From the NCBI GenBank assembly GCA_963842455.1, contig CAWJHE010000017.1, positions 682,001 to 746,000 of the forward strand: a stretch of 64,000 bases of DNA, in the 5' to 3' direction. The notes under the pieces were generated by a model. It did not search any database and had not been told where the DNA came from. It saw only the letters and a program-made list of their open reading frames with translations. The translations under genes were made by a program, and so were the position numbers. Below are positions 8,087-16,593 of the stretch, piece by piece. The stretch's first letter is position 1; every line of letters begins with the position of its first letter. The DNA comes from CAWJHE01 sp963842455. GTDB lineage: Bacteria > Chloroflexota > Anaerolineae > Anaerolineales > UBA4823.

Positions 8087-8617
8087 TTACAAAACATCAT
8101 CTTCAAATTCATCATCTTCATATTCATATTCATCATCATGATCACCGTGGGCATGTCCATGCTCAAGCTCTTCTTCAGTAGCTTCCCGGATGTCAGCAAT
8201 CTTTACAGAAAAGCGCAGTTCTTTGCCGGCTAAAGGATGGTTAAAATCCAATCTCACCGTCTCGCCCTCAACCTGATCGATCCTGGCATTCATCACGTGG
8301 CCAAACTCATCCCGTACTTGTAACTCAATCCCTGGCTCCATAGGAATATCCGAAGGGAATTGATCACGCGGTACATCTGCAAATGCATCTTCATCAACCT
8401 CGCCATAGCCATCTTGGGAGGTAACTAAGACATCCTTCGAATCGCCCACAACCATTCCATAAAGCTGGCTTTCTAAGCCAGGGATAATATTCCCAGCGCC
8501 TTGTAAAAATTCAATCGGTTCTGTACCTTCTGACGTATCCACCACTTCACCGTCAACCCACAAGGTATAATCCATTGTTACAATCTGCCCATCCTGTACT
8601 TTCATTTCTTCGCTCAT
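8087..8617 (-). CDS. SlyD-like FKBP-type peptidyl-prolyl cis-trans isomerase
   Basis: I place the start at ATG 8617 (MSEEMKVQDG) because AGGAGAAA stands 5-6 bases upstream. The longer open frame to 8695 adds 26 unlikely residues. The product of 176 residues begins with an FKBP strand (GQIVTMDYTLWVDGEVVDTS) and EPIEFLQGAGNIIPGLE. The insert-in-flap domain follows (SQDGYGEVDEDAFADVPRDQ), and HPLAGKELRFSVKI closes the FKBP fold. The C-terminal tail is rich in His, Asp and Glu (HGHAHGDHDDE...), as in metal-binding SlyD. Family role: prolyl isomerase and folding chaperone, in some species linked to nickel handling. Cytoplasmic; no signal peptide. Confidence 0.9.
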   Translation of the reverse strand: MSEEMKVQDGQIVTMDYTLWVDGEVVDTSEGTEPIEFLQGAGNIIPGLESQLYGMVVGDSKDVLVTSQDGYGEVDEDAFADVPRDQFPSDIPMEPGIELQVRDEFGHVMNARIDQVEGETVRLDFNHPLAGKELRFSVKIADIREATEEELEHGHAHGDHDDEYEYEDDEFEDDVL

Positions 8618-8763
8618 CTTTTTCTCCTGATCCACAAGCATGAATTTTTTGCGCCAGTGAATAACGTTCATTTTACAGCGAACCACCCGTTTCACACCAG
8701 ACTCTTAGAATCCTCTAACCCAATCCACACCCAATTGGACTCGCCAAAGAAGTATACACCGCG

Positions 8764-8772
8764 TGCTATAAT
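8764..8772 (+). promoter_or_regulatory. Extended -10 promoter of the S9 peptidase gene
   Basis: TGCTATAAT is a perfect extended -10 (TGn-TATAAT), 46 bases before the ATG at 8819. Extended -10 promoters need little or no -35, and none is obvious here. Confidence 0.6.
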
Positions 8773-8818
8773 GCATCGTACCAACCAAAACAAGACAGCC
8801 TTTTCAGGAGGGGCAGCC

Positions 8819-10834
8819 ATGTCACTAAAGAAACGTAGAAAAATCACTGCAGAGGATTTGTATAAATTCCTGCTTATCTCCAGCGCGCGTATCTCACCCG
8901 GTGGGGAGCATGCTATCTACGCCGTCCAACGCGTTGACCCCAAAAAAGAAAAGAAATATAGTAATCTCTGGCGAGTGGATTTAAATAAACAACAACCTCG
9001 CCAGTTTACTTACGGAGACCAGAGCGACAATTTCCCGTGTTGGTCTCCTGATGGCAGCCAGATAGCTTTTCTATCCAACCGGAAAGATCCTGAAAAGCCT
9101 GCCCAAATCTATCTCATCCCTTCCGATGGCGGTGAGGCGCGCCACTTATGCGAAATTGAAGGCGAAATTGGAGATCTTAGCTGGTCGCCAGATGGCAAAA
9201 AACTGCTCTGTACCGTCCTCAAAAAAGATGCTGAGGAATTGGAACGCCAGAAAGATGAGCAAAAGAAAAAACTCGGTGTTGTTGCCAGGCACTACCAGCG
9301 CATCTTTTATAAGTTGGATGGCTACGGCTACTTGCCCCACGAGCGGCGGCATATCTGGCTGGTCGATGTTCGCTCCGGAAAACCCAAACAATTGACCGAT
9401 CATCCTGTTTATGATGAGCTATCTCCAGCCTGGTCGCCAGATAGCCAATGGATTGCCTTTACCTCCAACCGCAGTCCGGACCCAGACGCAACAACCGATC
9501 GGGAAGATATTTTCATGCTGCCTGTATCAGGCGGAGAAATGCGTCGCCTGGACACTCCGATTGGCAACAAATCCCTGCCCAGTTTTTCGCCCGATGGAAA
9601 ATGGTTGGCTTACTTCGCCAGCGAAGGTGAAAACCAATGGTATAAAAACACTGGCCTATGGGTTGTAGCTGTGGACGGTTCCAGCCCGGCAGTAAACCTG
9701 ACCGAGAAATATGACCTGCATGTCTCATCCGAAACCATTAACGATTTGGGCCACCCGGAAATGATGCCACCCACCTGGACAAAAGATGGGCAGATCCTTT
9801 ATTTCCAGGTAGTTGAGCATGGCAAAACCACACTCAAATCCATTCACCGAGACGGAGATGATCTACAAACGGTTATCGGTGATGAAGGGGTGGTAGGAAG
9901 TTATTCTTTTGACCAGGCACAAGAACGCTTGCTTTATTTCTGGGGTTCTATGCATGACCCCTGCCAGCTACACATCCTGGATATGAAGGGCTATCAGTCG
10001 AAACAGGTTACTCAATTAAACCAGGAGTTAATCCAAAATCTAGACTTGGGAGAAATGGAGTGCCTGTGGACCCAAGGCGCAGACGGCAATGATCTGCAAG
10101 GGTGGATTCTTAAACCGCCAGGCTTTGATCCCCATCAAAAATACCCTTCGATTCTGGAAATCCACGGCGGACCGCTAACCCAATACGGCTTCTACTTCAT
10201 GCATGAATTCTATTACCTGGCCGCTCAGGGTTATGTGGTGCATTTCTGTAATCCTCGAGGCGGGCGCGGTTACGGCGAAGAACACGCCCGCGCCATCTGG
10301 GGCGATTGGGGAGACCGCGATTATGCGGACATCATGGCCTGGACCGATAAAATTGCACAGCTACCTTATATAGATACCGAACGCATGGGAGTTACCGGCG
10401 GCAGTTATGGCGGCTACATGACCGTATGGATGATCGGTCATACTCAACGCTTCAAAGCAGCTGTGACTCAACGCTGCGTCAGCAATTTCATCAGCATGTG
10501 GGGTTCCAGTGATATGAACTGGGTCTTCCAACACACGCTGGAAGCCGGTGCGCCCTTCGAAGATTTCGAAAAACATTGGGATCGCTCTCCGATTAAATAT
10601 ATAAGCAACGCCCAGACCCCCACCCTGGTGATCCACAGCGAAAACGATTTCCGCTGCCCCATCGAACAGGGCGAGCAAGTCTTTGTTGCCCTCAAGCGAT
10701 TAGATATTGAAACAGAGATGGTGCGTTTCCCGGGCGAATTTCACGGTCTATCGCGCACCGGAAGGACGGACCGCCGTATTGTGCGTCTCAGCCATATAGC
10801 CCGTTGGTTCAACAAATATCTTGCTTCAGCGTAA
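8819..10834 (+). CDS. S9 family prolyl oligopeptidase-type serine peptidase
   Basis: The start is set at ATG 8819, seven bases after AGGAGGGG, rather than the far upstream 8657 that lies before the promoter. The product is 671 residues. The N-terminal half is a beta-propeller of PD40-type blades (FPCWSPDGSQIAFLSNR, LSWSPDGKKLLCT, LSPAWSPDSQWIAFTSNR). The C-terminal alpha/beta hydrolase carries the triad Ser529 in GGSYGGYM, Asp610 in HSENDFRCP and His642 in EFHGLSR. This is the acylaminoacyl-peptidase/dipeptidyl-peptidase subgroup, which trims short peptides. No signal peptide is seen, so it is probably cytoplasmic. The YjbQ gene follows 18 bases after the stop and is likely co-transcribed. 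Confidence 0.93.
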   Translation: MSLKKRRKITAEDLYKFLLISSARISPGGEHAIYAVQRVDPKKEKKYSNLWRVDLNKQQPRQFTYGDQSDNFPCWSPDGSQIAFLSNRKDPEKPAQIYLIPSDGGEARHLCEIEGEIGDLSWSPDGKKLLCTVLKKDAEELERQKDEQKKKLGVVARHYQRIFYKLDGYGYLPHERRHIWLVDVRSGKPKQLTDHPVYDELSPAWSPDSQWIAFTSNRSPDPDATTDREDIFMLPVSGGEMRRLDTPIGNKSLPSFSPDGKWLAYFASEGENQWYKNTGLWVVAVDGSSPAVNLTEKYDLHVSSETINDLGHPEMMPPTWTKDGQILYFQVVEHGKTTLKSIHRDGDDLQTVIGDEGVVGSYSFDQAQERLLYFWGSMHDPCQLHILDMKGYQSKQVTQLNQELIQNLDLGEMECLWTQGADGNDLQGWILKPPGFDPHQKYPSILEIHGGPLTQYGFYFMHEFYYLAAQGYVVHFCNPRGGRGYGEEHARAIWGDWGDRDYADIMAWTDKIAQLPYIDTERMGVTGGSYGGYMTVWMIGHTQRFKAAVTQRCVSNFISMWGSSDMNWVFQHTLEAGAPFEDFEKHWDRSPIKYISNAQTPTLVIHSENDFRCPIEQGEQVFVALKRLDIETEMVRFPGEFHGLSRTGRTDRRIVRLSHIARWFNKYLASA

Positions 10835-10852
10835 GTACCATTGGGAATCTTA

Positions 10853-11275
10853 ATGAACTGGTTTAAGGACACAATTCACATAACCACGCAAGGCAAAGGC
10901 CTGTATCCATTCTCGCAAATGGTAGAAACCCTTGTTCGCCAATGGGGAATTCAGGAGGGGATGTGTTTCTTGTACCTGCCTCACACCAGCGCTTCCCTTG
11001 TAATCAACGAAAATTACGACCCAAGCGCCAGGGTGGATTTAGAGGCATTCATGGAGCACATCGCACCCGAAAACCAGCCCTGGCACCAACACACCCTGGA
11101 AGGGCGCGACGACTCCCCATCCCACATGCGCGCTATGATCACCCCAACCAGCCTCACCATCCCAATTGACAACGGCCGTCTGAGCCTTGGCGCCTGGCAA
11201 GGTATTTTCTTGTATGAACATCGCAGTCTCGGTCACCAACGAAAGGTTCTGGTCCGCGGGCTTGGCATGGATTAG
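10853..11275 (+). CDS. YjbQ / UPF0047 family protein (secondary thiamine-phosphate synthase type)
   Basis: 140 residues from ATG 10853 (MNWFKDTIHIT); a TTG at 10841 in the same frame is an alternative start. The family pattern is clear: FLYLPHTSASLVINENYDPS, HRDDSPSHM-like GRDDSPSHMRAMI, and LSLGAWQGIFLYEHR. Members form trimers with a conserved His/Asp pocket. Some complement loss of ThiE (thiamine-phosphate synthase) weakly, but the natural reaction is unsettled. It sits directly behind the S9 peptidase gene without a terminator between them. Confidence 0.9.
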   Translation: MNWFKDTIHITTQGKGLYPFSQMVETLVRQWGIQEGMCFLYLPHTSASLVINENYDPSARVDLEAFMEHIAPENQPWHQHTLEGRDDSPSHMRAMITPTSLTIPIDNGRLSLGAWQGIFLYEHRSLGHQRKVLVRGLGMD

Positions 11276-11464
11276 ACCTGATGAACAAAATCCGAGTTTA
11301 CACCATCGATAACGATCTGCCAGGGAACCTTTTGGGGACTCTGTTCGTCCTTAAGTATAGTGATGGGTTTGTGAATAATAGGATTTAATTTGATAGCTTT
11401 TTGAGAAATGTCTGATAGCCCATCTGTGAATCAAAAAGGGACTATCCGAAGTGGAGTTAGTGAT

Positions 11465-13018
11465 ATGAATACCAAGAAACATCTTAAACTATTAATCTAT
11501 TTTCTGCTGGCAGGCGCCTTTGGGCTGACCGCATGCAAGACCTTTTTGCCCAGCCAGTCTGAGCCCAGCGTGGATGCCTTATACACAGCCGCAGCCCAGA
11601 CGGTGATCGCCCAGGCCACTCAATCAGCCGGAGAAACTGCAGTCGTGCAGCTGACTCAAGCCAGCGGTGGAATGGCGACTGCGACGGATATTCCCACGAG
11701 CACCAGTCTTCCACCTACGGCGACCTGGCTTCCGACCGCCACCTGGTTTGTTCCCACAGCTACCTGGGTACCCACAACGGTCTGGATTCCACCCACAGCC
11801 ATATGGGTTCCACCAACATCCACGCCGGTTCCCGCCCCATGCGATTGGGCGAAATATGTAACCGATATCAGTGTGCCGGATGGGACCACTTTCCTGCCTG
11901 GTCAAAGCTTTGTAAAAACCTGGCGTATTCGCAATATCGGATCTTGCGCCTGGAACAGTAACTATACGCTGGTTTATGTGAGTGGAGATCGCTTCTACAC
12001 AACCCGGGCTGTTCCCATTCCTGGAATAGTCCACCCTGGCAATGTGGTTGATCTATCCGTAGAAATGGTTGCCCCCAATACAGCTGGAAATTACCGCAGT
12101 TATTGGATGATCAGCAATCCATCCGGCAAGGTATTTGGCATCGGTCCCAACGCCAACAAACCCATCTGGGTTGACATCGAGGTTGCGCCCGTCAGCAGTA
12201 AATACAGTTTTGATTTTGCCTTATCCATGTGCACCGCTTCATGGCGCAGCAGCGCCGGCGTCTTACCCTGCCCTGGCAATCAAAATAGCAGCGCCGGATC
12301 AGCCATCATGCTGGAAGAACCTCGCCTGGAAAATGGAAGGACAGAAGATGAGCCAACAATTTGGATGCGTCCAGAACAGGTAAAAGATGGTTGGATTATG
12401 GGCATTTACCCCGTCTACAAGGTAAAGACTGGCGACCATTTTATGGCTGAAATCGGCTGCCTGGCCAACAGCTCAGGATGCGATGTAAACATGTCCCTGG
12501 GCTATCAAATCCCGGGTAAACCGGTTAAGCATCTGGGTACCTGGCGAGAACGCTTTGAGGGTCTGCATACTCGTATTGATATTGATTTGACTCCCTTGGC
12601 TGGACAATCGGTCCAATTTATCCTGAACGTTTCTAACATCGGACAGGTAAGTAAAGCCAATGCCTTCTGGCTGGCGCCTTCCATCCGCAATAACCCGACG
12701 CCTCCGACGCCAACGCCTACCGCCACAGCTACCCATACGGCTACGCCCACGCCAACGTCGGAATGGTCGCCTCCGTCTGCAGTGCAGGCAGCCTTGCTGA
12801 AAGTGTCTCAGCAGACTGGCATCCCAGTGGACCAATTCGTAGTCACCGGTACAGTACAGGTGGACTGGGCAGATACTTGCCTGGAAATCCCCGTCCCTGG
12901 CCAGGTTTGCGCCAAGGCAATTATTCCGGGCTATAAGGTAACCATGATCGCAGGAATTCGTGAGTTTGAAGCCCACACCAACCTGGATGGCAGCCTGGTA
13001 TATTGGTTTGAAAAGTAA
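11465..13018 (+). CDS. NBR1-Ig-like domain lipoprotein with Pro/Thr/Trp repeat linker
   Basis: I choose ATG 11465 (MNTKKHLKLLIYFLL), with GGAG 8 bases upstream; ATG 11408 is in the same frame. A lipoprotein signal ends at LTAC (Cys about residue 25). A low-complexity linker follows at roughly 75-125, built from PTATW-type units (PTATW, PTTVW, PTAIW) and ending PTSTPVPAPC. The next domain, about 125-230, has the bacterial NBR1-Ig pattern (VPDGTTFLPGQSFVKTWRIR, GSCAWNSNYTLVYVSGD, AGNYRSYWMISNPSGK). A middle beta-rich region and a second P-T linker (PTPTPTATATHT) lead to a C-terminal domain with DTCLEIPVPGQVCA. Surface-anchored; the function is unknown, perhaps ligand or polymer binding. It has its own terminator. 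Confidence 0.85.
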   Translation: MNTKKHLKLLIYFLLAGAFGLTACKTFLPSQSEPSVDALYTAAAQTVIAQATQSAGETAVVQLTQASGGMATATDIPTSTSLPPTATWLPTATWFVPTATWVPTTVWIPPTAIWVPPTSTPVPAPCDWAKYVTDISVPDGTTFLPGQSFVKTWRIRNIGSCAWNSNYTLVYVSGDRFYTTRAVPIPGIVHPGNVVDLSVEMVAPNTAGNYRSYWMISNPSGKVFGIGPNANKPIWVDIEVAPVSSKYSFDFALSMCTASWRSSAGVLPCPGNQNSSAGSAIMLEEPRLENGRTEDEPTIWMRPEQVKDGWIMGIYPVYKVKTGDHFMAEIGCLANSSGCDVNMSLGYQIPGKPVKHLGTWRERFEGLHTRIDIDLTPLAGQSVQFILNVSNIGQVSKANAFWLAPSIRNNPTPPTPTPTATATHTATPTPTSEWSPPSAVQAALLKVSQQTGIPVDQFVVTGTVQVDWADTCLEIPVPGQVCAKAIIPGYKVTMIAGIREFEAHTNLDGSLVYWFEK

Positions 13019-13057
13019 ACGACTGGGATTGATCGTCAGGATACCATAAAGATCTAT

Positions 13058-13097
13058 TAAAAGTGGGTTGCTCCGAAAAAGGACAACCCACTTTTTG
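13058..13097. terminator. Intrinsic terminator between convergent genes
   Basis: A 12-bp perfect stem AAAAGTGGGTTG / CAACCCACTTTT with a 13-base loop starts 40 bases after the lipoprotein stop and is followed by TT. It also lies 18 bases beyond the stop of the minus-strand membrane protein gene, so it can serve both strands. Confidence 0.8.
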
Positions 13098-13115
13098 GTC
13101 TTGTTTAGAATTTCT

Positions 13116-13985
13116 CTAAGAGCCTCTCCCTTTTTCAAAATCAAACTGGAGATAGTGACGATCTCCCTCACCCAAACACCTCGTAACAAAATGATAGAAG
13201 GCAAATAACTCCAAAGCAAACGGCAAATAGCCCCCATAACCCAACAAGGGCATTTCAAATAGATGGCAGCAATCCGCCCACGGGATATGGTATTCCCACT
13301 TTGGGAAGGCATAAAAATTCCACATCTCCCAGAAAAAAGCTGTTATCAGAACACCTATCCAAAGCGTCATCACAGGTCGCCAATCACCAGTGGCTGTATA
13401 GCTTGCCAGGTGCCGGTTCCCCCACCAGATATTCAAAGGTTCCAGGATAAAATAAATCGAGATCCACACAAATGGGAAGAAAATCTTTGGCCACATCCAC
13501 ATCAGGAACAACATCACCCAACCGCTGACAAAGAAAATGATCGTGGTCTTGCGGTCCGGACGGATGATCGGACCCTTGCGCAAATGCTGTAACCAGGGAA
13601 TAGTGCTGGCAAGCTCCGCGCTCCCGAAGACAGCTGGAATTACGGTTGAGAAACTGAGTGTTGCCCAGAAAGCGTATTCCAGGTTTGAGAAAGATTCCAC
13701 CCCCAGATAAATCCAATTCTGCAGATGGGCATTGAGCGCTTCAAACAGCCACCACACTAAAGCCGAAACCATGAAGAGCCCCAGGTAACGCCGCCAGCTG
13801 CGCTGTAATAAGGAAGTGCCTCGCCGCATAACAACCAGGGAGTCCACCACCAGGCAATAGCCAAGCCAAAGGGGAAAGAAACCCCAATGGGTGCGCAACC
13901 CATCCAGGCTCCAGTTTAAATACCAGAAAACTCCTACCAACAGAATGCCTGCCCAGCCATACCAGGGGAAAGCGTGTTTGCGCAC
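13116..13985 (-). CDS. Polytopic membrane protein of unknown function
   Basis: The open frame extends to 14087, but the part above 13990 overlaps the epimerase gene. I suggest a GTG start at 13985 (VRKHAFPWYGWAGILLV), giving 289 residues; the start is uncertain and no strong ribosome site is visible. There are seven to eight hydrophobic segments, many aromatic residues, and loops with conserved-looking charges (WWLFEALNAHLQNWIYLG, FLEPLN-like ILEPLNIWWGNRHL, FFWEMWNFYAFPKWEY). I do not recognise a characterised family. It is probably co-transcribed behind the mutase and epimerase genes, but no functional link to propionate metabolism is evident. Confidence 0.6.
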   Translation of the reverse strand: MRKHAFPWYGWAGILLVGVFWYLNWSLDGLRTHWGFFPLWLGYCLVVDSLVVMRRGTSLLQRSWRRYLGLFMVSALVWWLFEALNAHLQNWIYLGVESFSNLEYAFWATLSFSTVIPAVFGSAELASTIPWLQHLRKGPIIRPDRKTTIIFFVSGWVMLFLMWMWPKIFFPFVWISIYFILEPLNIWWGNRHLASYTATGDWRPVMTLWIGVLITAFFWEMWNFYAFPKWEYHIPWADCCHLFEMPLLGYGGYLPFALELFAFYHFVTRCLGEGDRHYLQFDFEKGRGS

Positions 13986-13989
13986 CAGG

Positions 13990-14398
13990 TTAAGGCAACT
14001 GGTAAAGCTCCACCAAAACCCCGTTGGTGCTTTTCGGGTGGATAAAGGCATATATTCGACCGCCCAGACCCGCCATCGGGGACTCATTAATCAACTGGAT
14101 GCCCCTGGCTTTAAGCTGCTCCAGCATGCCCGCAATATCATCCACTTCCAGGCAGACGTGGTGCATACCCGGACCGCGTTTTTCCAGGTAGCGCGCCAGA
14201 CCCGAATCGTCCGTGGTGGGTTTGACCAGCTCAATCTCCGTGCCGGCCACCGGTAAAAAAGCCACCATCGATTTTTCGGCGGGTACATCTTCCACATGCG
14301 TCAATTCCATCCCCAGGGCATCGCGCCAGAAGTTCAGACTTTTATCCATGTCATCCGCCAGGATGGCAATATGATCAATTTTTACTAACTTTAGGCAT
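13990..14398 (-). CDS. mce: Methylmalonyl-CoA epimerase (start region carries a probable one-base insertion)
   Basis: A VOC-fold enzyme of about 135 residues: KIDHIAILADDMDKSLNFW opens the first metal-ligand strand, HHVCLEVDDIAGML the second, and GVLVELYQL gives the final Glu ligand. It interconverts (R)- and (S)-methylmalonyl-CoA for the adjacent mutase. The start is odd. ATG 14398 has a perfect GGAGG site and reads MPK, but meets a stop within eight codons. Removing one A from the A5 run (plus-strand T5, 14379-14383) gives a continuous MPKVSKIDHIAIL. The uncorrected frame has no proper start until 14487. I take this as an indel error at a homopolymer. It lies 39 bases downstream of the mutase stop. 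Confidence 0.88.
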
Positions 14399-14437
14399 AT
14401 TGGATTTCCTCCATCTAGGTTTCCCAAAAAATCAGTC

Positions 14438-16093
14438 TCAGATCCAGGCCGGGGGTTCGTACTCACCCCACAAACCGCGCAACACATTGCAAATTTCGCC
14501 CAGGGTCAGGTCATTTTCCACACAGGCGACAAACACTGGCATCAGGTTATCCGTACCGCGCGCAGCAGATTCCAATTGGGCAAGCAATTCATGGGTCTTT
14601 GCTGCGTCTCGCCTGGCTCTCACTTCTGCCAAGCGCTGGCGCTGCTCCTGTTCAATCGACGGATCAACCTGTAAACGCTCCAGCTCTATCTGCTCTTCAA
14701 CCTGGAAAGCGTTGGTACCCACCACAATTTCTTCGCCGCTCTCCACAGTCTTCTGGAACTGGTAAGCCGCATAATGGATTTCATCCTGGATATAGCCCTG
14801 TTCAATCGCCCGCAAAGCGCCGCCCATCTCGTCGATACGCTGCAGGTAAGCCTCAGCACGCTGCTCGATCTCATCGGTCAGGTGCTCGACCAGGTAAGAG
14901 CCAGCCAACGGATCAATCGAATCGGCCACACCCGACTCATTTGCTATGACTTGCTGGGTGCGCAGGGCCACCCGCACCGCTTTTTCCGTCGGCAGCCATA
15001 AAGCTTCATCCATGCTGTTGGTGTGCAGTGATTGAGTACCGCCCATCACTGCCGCCAGGGCTTGCAAAGCCACGCGGACCACATTGTTTTCCGGCTGCTG
15101 AGCAGTCAAGGTCGAGCCAGCCGTCTGCGTGTGGAAGCGCAACATCCAGGAACGCGCATTCTTCGCCTGGAAACGCTGGCGCATAATCTTCGCCCACATA
15201 CGGCGCGCCGCCCGGAATTTCGCCACTTCTTCCAGGAAATTATTGTGTGCATTGAAGAAAAAGGACAATTGATCGGCGAAGCTGTCCACATCCAGACCAG
15301 CCTCAATCGCCGCCTGGACATACGCGATGCCATTGGCCAGGGTAAACGCAACCTCTTGCACGGCGGTTGAACCGGCTTCACGAATATGGTAGCCCGAGAT
15401 ACTGATCGTGTTCCAGTGCGGCGCCTCTGCCTGGCAGTAGCGGAACACATCCGTGATCAATCGCATAGAAGGCGCCGGCGGGAAAATATAGGTACCCCGG
15501 GCGATATACTCCTTCAAAATATCGTTTTGGATGGTGCCGCGCAACTGTCTGGTCTCGACCCCCTGGCGTTTAGCCACCGCGATGTACATCGCCAGCAGGA
15601 TCGAAGCAGGCGCGTTGATGGTCATGCTGGTCGAGACCTTCCCCAGAGGAATTTCCTGGAACAAGGTTTGCATATCCTCCAGGGACGAAATCGACACACC
15701 GACTTTACCCACCTCGCCCATGGCGATGGGATCATCGGCGTCATAACCGATCTGGGTGGGCAGGTCAAAAGCTACCGACAGACCGGTTTGCCCTTGCGCC
15801 AGCAAATAACGATAGCGCTGGTTGGATTCCTGCGCCGAGGCATACCCGGCATACTGGCGCATAGTCCAAAAGCGGCCGCGGTACATGCTGGGCTGTACGC
15901 CACGCGTAAACGGGTAGGCGCCAGGGAAACCCAATTTTTCCATATAATCCGGATCGGGGTCTTGCGGGGTCAAAAAACGCGGCAGGGGGATGCCAGACGA
16001 GTTCTTAAACTCCGCTTTTCTCTCCGGGAAACGTTTCAATACCGGATTTAGATTTTCTTCTTCCCATTTTTTTTGTTGATCATCCAGGGTCAT
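14438..16093 (-). CDS. Methylmalonyl-CoA mutase, catalytic (N-terminal) subunit
   Basis: 551 residues from ATG 16093; a GTG at 16105 is possible. The catalytic TIM-barrel signatures are present: FPGAYPFTRGVQPSMYRGR, TMRQYAGYASAQESNQRY, DLPTQIGYDADDP, GTIQNDILKEYIARGTYIFP, SISGYHIREAGS and LHTNSMDEALWLPTE. The cobalamin-binding C-terminal domain (DxHxxG) is absent, so it must pair with a separate small B12-binding subunit, which is not in this window. Reaction: (R)-methylmalonyl-CoA to succinyl-CoA, by adenosylcobalamin radical chemistry. It forms an operon with the epimerase just downstream, as expected for propionate/branched-chain catabolism or reverse succinate-propionate flow. Confidence 0.93.
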   Translation of the reverse strand: MTLDDQQKKWEEENLNPVLKRFPERKAEFKNSSGIPLPRFLTPQDPDPDYMEKLGFPGAYPFTRGVQPSMYRGRFWTMRQYAGYASAQESNQRYRYLLAQGQTGLSVAFDLPTQIGYDADDPIAMGEVGKVGVSISSLEDMQTLFQEIPLGKVSTSMTINAPASILLAMYIAVAKRQGVETRQLRGTIQNDILKEYIARGTYIFPPAPSMRLITDVFRYCQAEAPHWNTISISGYHIREAGSTAVQEVAFTLANGIAYVQAAIEAGLDVDSFADQLSFFFNAHNNFLEEVAKFRAARRMWAKIMRQRFQAKNARSWMLRFHTQTAGSTLTAQQPENNVVRVALQALAAVMGGTQSLHTNSMDEALWLPTEKAVRVALRTQQVIANESGVADSIDPLAGSYLVEHLTDEIEQRAEAYLQRIDEMGGALRAIEQGYIQDEIHYAAYQFQKTVESGEEIVVGTNAFQVEEQIELERLQVDPSIEQEQRQRLAEVRARRDAAKTHELLAQLESAARGTDNLMPVFVACVENDLTLGEICNVLRGLWGEYEPPAWI

Positions 16094-16299
16094 AGTGGAC
16101 CTCACAGTTTAATTAAGGAATTTAGCATACTTGAGCAGAGTATACCCCATCTAAGTACAAGCCAAAAGAGCATTTCGTACCCCCTGACTTGTGACGAAAA
16201 TCCCATTTACATCTCAGAATCATGATCATAATTTGCCTGTGTACCAAACGAGCACCAGAACGATCTCTACAGAAAGAAATATTAGCAAATCGCATTTCA

Positions 16300-16570
16300 T
16301 GAACCATGAGATGAAATTTCAAAAAAGGAAGTTTTGCGCACTTGGCGGACTTTGCGAAAGATCAGATTGCTTCACAAAGAACGTTCGCAATTACTGCCAT
16401 CTCTGCGAGTTTTGCGAAAGATCAAAAAAGCTCATCGCGCCTTGTGGGTCATGCAAAATGATCTGTGAGATAGACTTTCAAAAAAAAACTCTGCGGACTC
16501 TGCGGCTCTGCGAGAGATCAAAAAAGATAAACTCTGCGATCTTTGCAAACTCTACGAGGGATTAATAAAG
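16300..16570 (+). repeat. Dispersed intergenic repeat, copy B, with internal repeat units
   Basis: This noncoding DNA upstream of the DUF1786 gene matches copy A at 3045-3200 in inverted orientation (exact 33 bases at 16359-16391). Inside it, a unit ending TGCGARAGATCAAAAAAG recurs: TGCGAAAGATCA at 16353-16364, TGCGAAAGATCAAAAAAG at 16413-16430 and TGCGAGAGATCAAAAAAG at 16509-16526. Short CTCTGCGG and CTTTGCGA words repeat between them. The whole gap 16106-16593 shows no protein-coding gene. Confidence 0.75.
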
Positions 16571-16593
16571 AGAAATATGGTAGACTTTTCAGC

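Noticed and set aside
11690..11840. Short-period repeats resembling a repeat array
   Set aside because: They encode the PTATW-type protein linker in frame. Units vary and are contiguous, so this is not a CRISPR array. No CRISPR array was found anywhere in the window.
12473..13312. 279-codon open frame on the minus strand
   Set aside because: It is antisense to the NBR1-Ig lipoprotein and the terminator, with an Arg-rich low-complexity translation of the P-T linker; shadow frame.
15386..16051. 221-codon open frame on the plus strand
   Set aside because: It is antisense to methylmalonyl-CoA mutase; no recognisable domain.
16300..16570. Repeat block considered as a CRISPR array
   Set aside because: Units are few and degenerate, spacing is irregular, and no cas genes are nearby.
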